The position numbers and the translations under genes were made by a program. 64,000 nt of DNA from Sphingomonas sp. 1F27F7B (GTDB taxonomy: Bacteria > Pseudomonadota > Alphaproteobacteria > Sphingomonadales > Sphingomonadaceae): NCBI RefSeq assembly GCF_005503355.1, contig NZ_SCMK01000010.1, positions 62,001 through 126,000 of the forward strand, written 5' to 3'. The notes beneath the pieces are model-generated. The model searched no databases. It was not told where the DNA came from and worked only from the letters and a program-made list of their open reading frames with translations. Shown here piece after piece: positions 57,696-64,000 of the stretch (position 1 is its first letter; each line of letters begins with the position of its first letter).

Positions 57696-58820
57696 TCAGG
57701 CCCCGCCGATCCAGGTCGCGGCGACCTGCCCGGCATCGTCGAGCAGTACCAGATCGGCGGCATGGCCCGGCGCGATCCGGCCATGTGTGTCGTCAAGCCC
57801 CATCAGCGCCGCGGGGCTGGCGCTTGCCATCGCCACTGCGGTCGCCAGGTCGATGCCCAGCATCGCAACAGCGTTGCGCACGGCGGCTGCCATGTCGAGG
57901 TGCGATCCGGCCAGGGTACCGTCGTCGCTGCGGCAGGCGCCGTCCTTGACGGTGATGTGGCGGCCCTGCAGCACGAAATCGCTCGCGTCCGATCCGACGG
58001 AGGGCATCGCATCGGTCACCAGCATGAAGCCGCTGGCCGGCTTGCAGCGCAGCGCCAGGCGCAGCGTGGCCGGGTTCACATGATGCCCGTCGACGATCAG
58101 TCCGCAGACCAGCGCGTCCGAATCGAGCGCGGCGCCGACCATGCCCGGCTCGCGCGAGCCGAGCGGCGACATGGCGTTGAACAAATGCGTGACGCCGCGC
58201 ATGCCCGCGGCCACCGCCGCCTTGGCCTGGTCGTAGCGCGCGTTGGTATGCCCCGCCGCGACCACCACGCCGGCGGCGACGAGCTGCTCGATGTCCGAGA
58301 CGGCCACGCGCTCGGGCGCGAGCGTCACCAGCGTGCGGCCGCGCGTGAGGCCGGTCAGTGCCGCGATCCCCTCCGCGTCGAGCGGACGGATCTTCTCGGC
58401 CGAATGGATGCCCTTGCGATCGACGTTGAGGAACGGGCCCTCGACATGGATGCCGAGCACGCCTGGCACGCCGGCCGCGATCGCGGCATCCACGGCCGCC
58501 ACGGCGCGACGGATGACGTCGAGATCGTCGCTGATCAGCGTGGGGAGGAAGCCGGTGGTGCCGAAGCGGCGATGCGCGGCCCCGATCGCGGCGATGCCCG
58601 CCACGGTCGGCGCGTCGTTGAACAGCACGCCGCCGCCGCCATTGACCTGGGTATCGATGAAGCCGGGGGCGAGCGTGCCGTCCAGCCGCCGCGGCTCGGC
58701 GCCGGCGGGAATCGCATCGGCCGGCGCCACGCCGGCGATGCTGGCGCCGTCGATCAGGACGGCGACACCTTCGCGGAGCGCGCCGTCGACCAGCGCGCGT
58801 GTCGGGATCAGCGCCTGCAT
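57696..58820 (-). CDS. nagA: N-acetylglucosamine-6-phosphate deacetylase
   Basis: A 374-residue amidohydrolase that turns GlcNAc-6-P into GlcN-6-P and acetate. Visible motifs are GFIDTQVNGGGGVLFND, the catalytic HVEGPFLNVDRKGIHS, AGHTNARYDQA, THLFNAMSPLG, VDGHHVNP and LVTDAMPS with the catalytic Asp. Its start overlaps the SIS gene stop by one base (TGATG), and a GntR gene precedes that, so regulator, deaminase and deacetylase form one unit. Confidence 0.95.
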   Translation of the reverse strand: MQALIPTRALVDGALREGVAVLIDGASIAGVAPADAIPAGAEPRRLDGTLAPGFIDTQVNGGGGVLFNDAPTVAGIAAIGAAHRRFGTTGFLPTLISDDLDVIRRAVAAVDAAIAAGVPGVLGIHVEGPFLNVDRKGIHSAEKIRPLDAEGIAALTGLTRGRTLVTLAPERVAVSDIEQLVAAGVVVAAGHTNARYDQAKAAVAAGMRGVTHLFNAMSPLGSREPGMVGAALDSDALVCGLIVDGHHVNPATLRLALRCKPASGFMLVTDAMPSVGSDASDFVLQGRHITVKDGACRSDDGTLAGSHLDMAAAVRNAVAMLGIDLATAVAMASASPAALMGLDDTHGRIAPGHAADLVLLDDAGQVAATWIGGA

Positions 58821-59851
58821 CAGATGGTCTCGGTCACCTTGGCGAGCGACGGCGGCCGATCGGGATCGAAGCCGCGCGCGATCGAGAGCGCGTTGGCGGC
58901 GCGGTAGAAAGCCTGGATCTGCAGGATCGGCTCGATCGCCGGACCTGCCGCCGGGTGCGGCAGATGGATCGCGCCCGGCACCTCGCCGCCGCTCACCAGC
59001 ACTTCGCCGCCGCGGGCGAGCACATCGGCGACCAGATCGTCGACGCCGTCGGCAGTGGCGTCGTCCTGGCGGAAGACGAGCAGCGGGAAGCCGGGGCCGA
59101 CCAGGGCCATCGGCCCGTGGCGGACCTCGGCGGCGCTGAACGCCTCGGCATGGAGGCCGCAGGTCTCCTTGAACTTGAGCGCGGCTTCCTGCGCCACGCC
59201 GAAGCCCAGGCCGCGGCCGATCACATAGAGGCCGCGCGCGCCGTGCAGTCGCGCGACGAGCGGCGACCAGTCGGCCGCCCAGGCGGTCTCGAGCTGGCCG
59301 GGCAGCGCGGCAAGGCCGGCCTTGAGCGCCTCGTCGCCGGCCCATTCGCTCACCAGGTGGAGCTGGGCGGCGAGCGCGGCGATGTACGACTTGGTCGCGG
59401 CGACGCTGATCTCGGGCCCGGCCCGGAGCGGCACCAGCGTGTCCGATTCGGCGGCGAGGGGCGAATCCTCGACATTGACCATCGCCACGGTGCGGGCGCC
59501 GCTTTCCTTGGCCGCGCGCATGGCGGCCAGGATGTCGGGGCTCTTGCCCGATTGCGAGATGCCGAGCGCCAGCATGTCGGAATAATCGGTCTCGACGCCA
59601 TAGACCGAGGCGATCGAAGGCGAGACCGAAGTGGTCAGCAATCCCAGCCGCGTCTCGATCAGATAGCGGCCGAAGGTGGCGGCATGATCCGAGCTGCCGC
59701 GCGCACAGGTGAGCACGCCGCGCGGGCGGGTGGCGCGCAAGCGGGCGCCCAGTTCGCGGACCGCTTCCGCGTTCCGCTCGAGCTGCCGGCGCACTGCCGC
59801 GCCGGCTTCGGCCGCCTCGGCGAACATGCGGGTCGATTCGGGGTTGGTCAT
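58820..59851 (-). CDS. SIS-domain glucosamine-6-phosphate deaminase (NagB-II type)
   Basis: A 343-residue protein with two SIS sugar-phosphate isomerase domains, like the isomerase half of GlmS without the glutaminase. Motifs are LTCARGSSDHAATFGRYLIE, LGISQSGKSPDI (the phosphate-binding serines) and YVIGRGLGFGVAQEAALKFK. Within a nag operon and with no NagB-I gene in view, it most likely deaminates GlcN-6-P to fructose-6-P. Start 59851 is 4 bp after the GntR stop. Confidence 0.9.
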   Translation of the reverse strand: MTNPESTRMFAEAAEAGAAVRRQLERNAEAVRELGARLRATRPRGVLTCARGSSDHAATFGRYLIETRLGLLTTSVSPSIASVYGVETDYSDMLALGISQSGKSPDILAAMRAAKESGARTVAMVNVEDSPLAAESDTLVPLRAGPEISVAATKSYIAALAAQLHLVSEWAGDEALKAGLAALPGQLETAWAADWSPLVARLHGARGLYVIGRGLGFGVAQEAALKFKETCGLHAEAFSAAEVRHGPMALVGPGFPLLVFRQDDATADGVDDLVADVLARGGEVLVSGGEVPGAIHLPHPAAGPAIEPILQIQAFYRAANALSIARGFDPDRPPSLAKVTETI

Positions 59852-59855
59852 CCGC

Positions 59856-60599
59856 TCAGCCCCGCATGTCGAGTTCGGCGACGAAGTCATAGGCGTCGCC
59901 GCGATACCAGCTGGTGGTCGCCTCGATCACCCGGCCATCGGCCAGGAAGCCGCGGCGCTCGATATAGAGGACCGGCGCCCCCACCTCCACGCCGAGCAGG
60001 GCGGCGCGCTCGGCGTCGCACAAAGCCGCGCGCAGCCGCTGGAGCGCGCGCACCGGGCGGTTGCCGGTCGCCTCGAGCGCGGCATAGAGCGACGAATCGA
60101 CTGCATCGAGCCCCGAAAGGCCGAAGCCCGGGATGATCGCGAATTCGAGCGCCATCGGCACGTCGTCGGCATAGCGGATACGGTGGAAGCGATAGACCGC
60201 GGTGCCGGGGCTGAGCCCGAAGGTGAGCGATTCCTCGCCCGTGACCACGCCCGATTCGCGGATCAGCCATTCGCTGCGCACGCTCCGCCCGCGCGAGGCC
60301 ATGTCCTCGGAGAAGGACGAGAGCTTGGCGAACTGCTTCTCGACTCGGCCGGCGACGAAGGTGCCGGCGCCGTGGCGGCGGACCAGCAGCCCCTCGTCGA
60401 CCAGCTTGTCGATCGCCTTGCGCAGCGTGATCCGCGAAACCGAGAGATCGGCGGCCAGGTCGCGCTCGGCGGGAAGCGCTTCGTTGGGTTTCAGCAGATT
60501 GTCGCGCAGCGCCTCGCGCAACGCGGTCTCGAGCTGCCGGTAGAGCGGCCCCCTGCCTGCTCCGTCGAGCGGCCTGATCTTTTGCGCCAGCAGCGGCAT
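59856..60599 (-). CDS. GntR/HutC family regulator (probable NagQ-type)
   Basis: A 247-residue repressor. The winged helix occupies residues 15-80 (LPAERDLAADLSVSRITLRK, then AIDKLVDEGLLVRRHGAGTF). A UTRA ligand domain follows to the end (FHRIRYADDVPMALEFAIIP; YIERRGFLADGRVIEATTSW). UTRA domains of this group sense GlcN-6-P or GlcNAc-6-P. It heads the nag genes and is divergent from a TonB receptor with shared operator-like repeats. Confidence 0.9.
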   Translation of the reverse strand: MPLLAQKIRPLDGAGRGPLYRQLETALREALRDNLLKPNEALPAERDLAADLSVSRITLRKAIDKLVDEGLLVRRHGAGTFVAGRVEKQFAKLSSFSEDMASRGRSVRSEWLIRESGVVTGEESLTFGLSPGTAVYRFHRIRYADDVPMALEFAIIPGFGLSGLDAVDSSLYAALEATGNRPVRALQRLRAALCDAERAALLGVEVGAPVLYIERRGFLADGRVIEATTSWYRGDAYDFVAELDMRG

Positions 60600-60641
60600 C
60601 GGTTCCCCATCATCGGTCGGCTGTGTGCCGGATGCAACACT

Positions 60642-60660
60642 AGTACCAATAACGTACCAC
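60642..60660 (-). promoter_or_regulatory. Operator-like repeat near the GntR gene
   Basis: On the minus strand, GTGGTACGTTATTGGTACT contains two TGGTAC half sites 11 bp apart (one helical turn). The same arrangement appears at 60737-60756 on the plus strand. It lies about 45 bp before the GntR start codon, fitting autoregulation. Confidence 0.6.
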
Positions 60661-60711
60661 ATGTCAGCAAAAAAATTGCGCTGGTCTGTAACCGCACTGT
60701 AAAAATCTGTC

Positions 60712-60756
60712 TTGACGGCCCCTCAACAGTGAGGAATGGTACGGATATTGGTATGC
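60712..60756 (+). promoter_or_regulatory. Probable promoter and operator of the TonB receptor gene
   Basis: TTGACG (60712-60717) is a good -35 element; the -10 is less clear and would fall in or just before TGGTACGGATATTGGTATGC (60737-60756), which holds two TGGTA half sites 12 bp apart. An inverted CCGTACCA half site lies at 60773-60780. A GntR dimer here would block the promoter. Confidence 0.6.
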
Positions 60757-60829
60757 GACTGGTCTGCCAGAGCCGTACCACAACGAATCATAAGCAAGTT
60801 CAGAATCATTCTGACCAAGGGGATGAGAG

Positions 60830-63520
60830 ATGGGGATCCGGGGATTTCTTATCGGCACGGCCAGCGCGATGGCGCTGCTCACCGGTGCCGCGCATGCACA
60901 GACCAGCGACACCGCCGCCCAGCCTGCCGACGATCACGAGATCGTCGTCACCGGCTTCCGCGCTTCGCTCGCCCAGTCGATCGAAGCCAAGCGCAAGGCC
61001 GATGCGATCATCGACTCGGTCTCGTCGGAAGATGTCGGCAAGTTCCCGAACACCAACGTCGCCGAAGCGCTGACGCTGGTTCCGGGCGTCACCGTCGACC
61101 GCGCGTTCGGCCAGGGCGAGAAGGTCTCGATCCTCGGCACCGATCCGGCGCTGAACCGCACGCTGCTGAACGGCCAGACGGTCGCCTCGGCCGACTGGTT
61201 CATCCTCGACAATCCGGGCCGTACCTTCAACTACGCGCTGCTCGCGCCGCAGCTCGTCAACCGCGTCGACGTCTACAAGTCGCCCGAACCGCGGATCGAC
61301 GAGGGTTCGATCGGCGGCACCGTCAACGTGCTCACCCGCAAGCCGCTCGAGCTGAAGCCCTTCGTGGTCGCCGGCTCGCTCAGCTATCTCTACAATGACC
61401 GTTCGAAGAAGGGCGACGTCCAGGGCTCGGCGCTGGTCAGCTGGCACAATGCCGACAAGACCCTCGGCATCCTCGCTTCGTTCCAGCGCACCAAGGACCG
61501 GCTGCGCCGCGACGGCCTGGAGAGCTACGGTACGATCAGCGCGGATTTCTGGGCGGGCAACAACGATGCCAACACCAGCTCGCTGGCCGCGCCTGCGGTT
61601 CCGGTCGCGGGGCGGACCTATACCGGCAACTGCACCGGTACCTGCGCCAGCACGCTGACCGCCAATCCGGGCGCGAAGTTCCCGAACGCGTTCGGCACTT
61701 CCTATTTCGCGCAGGGCCGCGAGCGCCTGACCTATTCGGCGACCGCGCAGTGGAAGCCGGTCGATCAGCTCACGATCACGGCCGACTGGCTGCGCATCGA
61801 CGCGACCTACGACAATCTCAACCAGTCGATGTACGCGTTCCCGGGCAATGTCTGGAACAGCGCCGGCGCGCTGACCGGCCTGACCGTGGACAACGGCATC
61901 GTCCGCTCGGCGACCTTCAACAACGCGCTCTCGGTGCTCGATGCGCAGTATCGCGTCGCCGAGATGCATTCCCAGACCTTCCATGGCCAGATCGGCTGGG
62001 ACGATGTGCACTGGGATCTCAATGTCGAGGGTGGCGTCTCGGATGCCGATGGCGGCACCAAGAAGCAGGTGTTCCTCGAGTTCCTCAACAAGGCGAACTA
62101 CACCGTCGACATCAGCGGCGCGCCGAACAAGCCGGGCACGATCAGCTATGGCAGCAATGTGCTGGGCAATCCGGCGGCGTTCGTCACCGATCCGGGCTGG
62201 AGCGGCAACCTGGTCGACAAGCCGACCACCGACAAGGAGCGCTACGGCCAGATCGACTTCGGCCTGAAGTTCGACGGCGTATTGAAGCGCATCCAGCTCG
62301 GCTACAAATATCGCAAGCACGAGACCGGCCAGGAATATGCGGGCATCGCGCTGACCGGGCTGGCGGTGCCGGCGAGCAATTTCAACACCAGCATCGTCAG
62401 GGACAATTACCTGTCCGGCTTCGACGGCATCAACGACCAGATGCGCGGCCGCTTCATCATCGACGGCAATTCGATGGTGAACTATGTCCAGAGCCGCCCG
62501 GGCCTGCCGACGCCGTCCAAGTTCGCCGCTTCGGAATTCACTGCGGGCAACTGGGACATCCAGGAGCAGATCCACGCCTTCTATGCCCAGGCGAATTTCG
62601 ACGCCGGCGGCTTCCGCGGCAATTTCGGCGTGCGCTACGTCCATACCGCGACCGACAGCGCGGGCTATGTCTGCAAGCCGGGGGCGATGTGCAATGCCCA
62701 GGCCGACTGGGTGTGGCAGACGACCAAGACCAGCTACGACAATGTCCTGCCGAGCGTGAACATCATCGCCGATGTGAACAAGAACCTCGTGTTCCGCTTT
62801 GCCGCGGCGCAGGTGATCGCTCGCCCGAACTATGCCGACATGACCAATTACTTCTGGCTGTCGGACCAGATCCTCACCGGCGGCGGCGGCAATCCGGACC
62901 TGAAGCCCTACAAGTCGAACAACTTCAACGCGTCGCTCGAATGGTATCTGGCGCCCCGTTCGATCCTGTCGGGCGAGGTCTTCTACAAGGACATCAGCAA
63001 CTACATCCTGCAGCGGACTTCGCCGGAGCAGCATTTCAACACCGCGCAGGGAAGAGTGACGACCTATCAGATCAGCCGCCCGTTCAATGCGGGCTCGGCC
63101 GAGGTGAAGGGCTTCGCTATCGCCTATCAGCAGAGTTTCCCGCTCGGCTTCGGGGTGCTGGCCAACTATACCTATTCGGACGGCAAGGCGAGCACTGGCG
63201 GCGACCTGCCTTATAATTCGCGTCACCAGGCCAGCCTGAGCCCGTTCTTCGAGAGCGGCCCGGTGGCGCTGCGCGCGACCTATACCTGGCGTTCGAAATA
63301 CTTCACCGGCATCGACCGCGGTGACCAGATGTATGTGCGCGACACCGCCAATGTCGACGTGTCGGCGACGTACAACTTCACCAAGGAAGTCGGGCTGACT
63401 CTGTCGGGCATGAACCTGACCGACAGCCAATATTATGCCTATGCCAACACGCCGAGCCTGCCGCGCGGCGTGTACAAGACCGGCCGCAAGCTGCTCGCGA
63501 CCGTCAACGTGAACTTCTGA
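60830..63520 (+). CDS. TonB-dependent receptor, oligosaccharide (chitooligosaccharide) type
   Basis: An 896-residue receptor of the type common in Xanthomonas, Caulobacter and sphingomonads for sugar uptake. A signal peptide ends near AAHAQ. The TonB-box region (EIVVTGFRASLAQSIEAKRK) and the plug opening (SEDVGKFPNTNVAEALTLVP) match that group, and the C-terminus is a barrel ending KLLATVNVNF. Its neighbours (GntR, nagA, deaminase, hexosaminidase) suggest GlcNAc oligomers as substrate. A terminator follows the gene. Confidence 0.93.
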   Translation: MGIRGFLIGTASAMALLTGAAHAQTSDTAAQPADDHEIVVTGFRASLAQSIEAKRKADAIIDSVSSEDVGKFPNTNVAEALTLVPGVTVDRAFGQGEKVSILGTDPALNRTLLNGQTVASADWFILDNPGRTFNYALLAPQLVNRVDVYKSPEPRIDEGSIGGTVNVLTRKPLELKPFVVAGSLSYLYNDRSKKGDVQGSALVSWHNADKTLGILASFQRTKDRLRRDGLESYGTISADFWAGNNDANTSSLAAPAVPVAGRTYTGNCTGTCASTLTANPGAKFPNAFGTSYFAQGRERLTYSATAQWKPVDQLTITADWLRIDATYDNLNQSMYAFPGNVWNSAGALTGLTVDNGIVRSATFNNALSVLDAQYRVAEMHSQTFHGQIGWDDVHWDLNVEGGVSDADGGTKKQVFLEFLNKANYTVDISGAPNKPGTISYGSNVLGNPAAFVTDPGWSGNLVDKPTTDKERYGQIDFGLKFDGVLKRIQLGYKYRKHETGQEYAGIALTGLAVPASNFNTSIVRDNYLSGFDGINDQMRGRFIIDGNSMVNYVQSRPGLPTPSKFAASEFTAGNWDIQEQIHAFYAQANFDAGGFRGNFGVRYVHTATDSAGYVCKPGAMCNAQADWVWQTTKTSYDNVLPSVNIIADVNKNLVFRFAAAQVIARPNYADMTNYFWLSDQILTGGGGNPDLKPYKSNNFNASLEWYLAPRSILSGEVFYKDISNYILQRTSPEQHFNTAQGRVTTYQISRPFNAGSAEVKGFAIAYQQSFPLGFGVLANYTYSDGKASTGGDLPYNSRHQASLSPFFESGPVALRATYTWRSKYFTGIDRGDQMYVRDTANVDVSATYNFTKEVGLTLSGMNLTDSQYYAYANTPSLPRGVYKTGRKLLATVNVNF

Positions 63521-63543
63521 TCTCCAGCTTGGTGTAGTGCACT

Positions 63544-63590
63544 GGGGTGGCGGATGGACGAGCGATCGCACCACCCGCCGCCCCTTTTTC
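63544..63590 (+). terminator. Rho-independent terminator after the TonB receptor gene
   Basis: GGGGTGGCGG (63544-63553) pairs with CCGCCGCCCC (63575-63584) over 10 positions with one G-T wobble, around a 21-nt loop that holds the palindrome GCGATCGC. TTTTTC follows directly. Confidence 0.75.
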
Positions 63591-63699
63591 TTATCCGCCC
63601 CCTTTTTCCTATCCGCGGCGCCTGCCCGCCGGGCACGCCGCGATTGAGCGCGGGGCGAAACCGCCTAAGCTCGCTCGATCCAAGCCGGGAGCCGTCCGC

Positions 63700-64000
63700 G
63701 TGATTTCCTGCCGCCTCGCCCTGATCCTCGCCGCCGCGTTCTGCGCCGCCATGCCCGCCGCCGCCCAGCAGCTGCCGCGCCTGCTTCCCGTTCCCGCCGA
63801 GATGACCCCGGCCGCCGGCCGCTTCGCGCTGACTGCGTCGACCGCGCTGGTCGTGCCGGCAGGCGATGCCGGCGCGCGGACCGCCGCCGATCGCCTGGCC
63901 GAGCTGCTCCGCTTCTCGCGAGGCCTGGCGCTGCGCACCGCCGCGACTTCGCCGCGCCCGGCGATCCGCTTCGTGCGCGCCGCCACCGGCAAGGCGGAGA
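63700..64000 (+). CDS. Beta-N-acetylhexosaminidase (GH20), N-terminal part
   Basis: The frame is open from GTG 63700 to the end of the window, about 100 residues. It starts with a signal peptide (SCRLALILAAAFCAAMPAAA, then QQLPR), then LLPVPAEMTPAAGRFALTAS and a segment typical of the GH20b non-catalytic domain that precedes the catalytic barrel. The catalytic domain lies outside the window. With the nag genes and receptor, it most likely cleaves GlcNAc from chitooligosaccharides in the periplasm. The distance from the terminator suggests its own promoter. Confidence 0.75.
   Translation, partial: MISCRLALILAAAFCAAMPAAAQQLPRLLPVPAEMTPAAGRFALTASTALVVPAGDAGARTAADRLAELLRFSRGLALRTAATSPRPAIRFVRAATGKAE

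Noticed and set aside
60806-63574. Long minus-strand open frame opposite the second TonB receptor
   Set aside because: Shadow of a well-supported receptor gene; no recognisable domain.
1-64000. tRNA, rRNA, CRISPR arrays, insertion sequences, phage genes
   Set aside because: Looked for cloverleaf-like tails, spaced direct repeats, transposase motifs and phage structural genes; none seen. A tRNAscan or ISfinder run would be needed to exclude them formally.

Overview
The window is a contiguous, GC-rich, gene-dense stretch of chromosome. It looks like a Sphingomonas-type alphaproteobacterium (Sphingomonadaceae). This rests on family content and gene order: a Suv3-like helicase, an S4 protein, FdxA-type ferredoxin and CarD in a row; a cytochrome bc1 assembly chaperone next to a DUF177 protein and BamE; two large TonB-dependent receptors with their own regulators; and a sphingomonad-style M23 peptidase. 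I saw no rRNA, tRNA, CRISPR array, IS element or prophage. The species call is inference, since no search could be run.

Layout. 0-1 kb: tail of an NDUFA9-like gene, then uppP. 1.1-8.4 kb: a glutamate synthase cluster in the order gltD - two secreted DUF2059 proteins - gltB, with tight or overlapping junctions. 8.5-10.2 kb: a TSUP transporter overlapping a TIGR02186-type membrane protein. 10.2-11.9 kb: a lone HerA-like ATPase. 11.9-14.3 kb (minus): a membrane glycosyltransferase of NfrB type coupled to a protein whose C-terminus looks NfrA-like. 14.5-22.5 kb: bacterial alpha-2-macroglobulin and penicillin-binding protein 1C. 22.7-25.4 kb: bamE, bc1 chaperone, DUF177, a small ATPase and an unknown gene. 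25.5-30.8 kb: CPBP protease, then a TetR / TonB receptor / MFS module with a clear promoter-operator. 30.9-41.4 kb (minus): prfC, an epimerase, a PLP decarboxylase, an SDR, an unknown gene, pheT, pheS, rplT, rpmI, hisN.

41.5-44.8 kb: outer-membrane phospholipase A, a periplasmic peroxiredoxin, a diguanylate cyclase, and two tiny membrane-protein genes behind a near-perfect sigma-54 promoter with upstream dyads. These tiny genes are the most unusual item in the window. 45.1-49.0 kb (minus): a PEBP/YbhB protein, a frameshifted DUF4279 gene, a GST, a secreted unknown and an M23 peptidase. 49.3-53.5 kb: helicase, S4, fdxA, carD. 53.6-57.6 kb: two DUF2807 adhesin-like proteins, pdeM, a lipoprotein and an M20 dipeptidase.

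57.7-64.0 kb is an N-acetylglucosamine/chitooligosaccharide module: nagA, a SIS-domain deaminase and a GntR/UTRA regulator on the minus strand; divergently, a TonB receptor and the start of a family 20 hexosaminidase. The shared intergenic region carries repeated TGGTA-type half sites that are probably the regulator's operators. The proposed flow is: receptor imports oligosaccharide, hexosaminidase cuts it, NagA deacetylates GlcNAc-6-P, and the SIS enzyme deaminates GlcN-6-P.

Start codons were chosen by eye from ribosome-binding sites, overlaps and family length. Promoter, operator and terminator calls are by inspection only.
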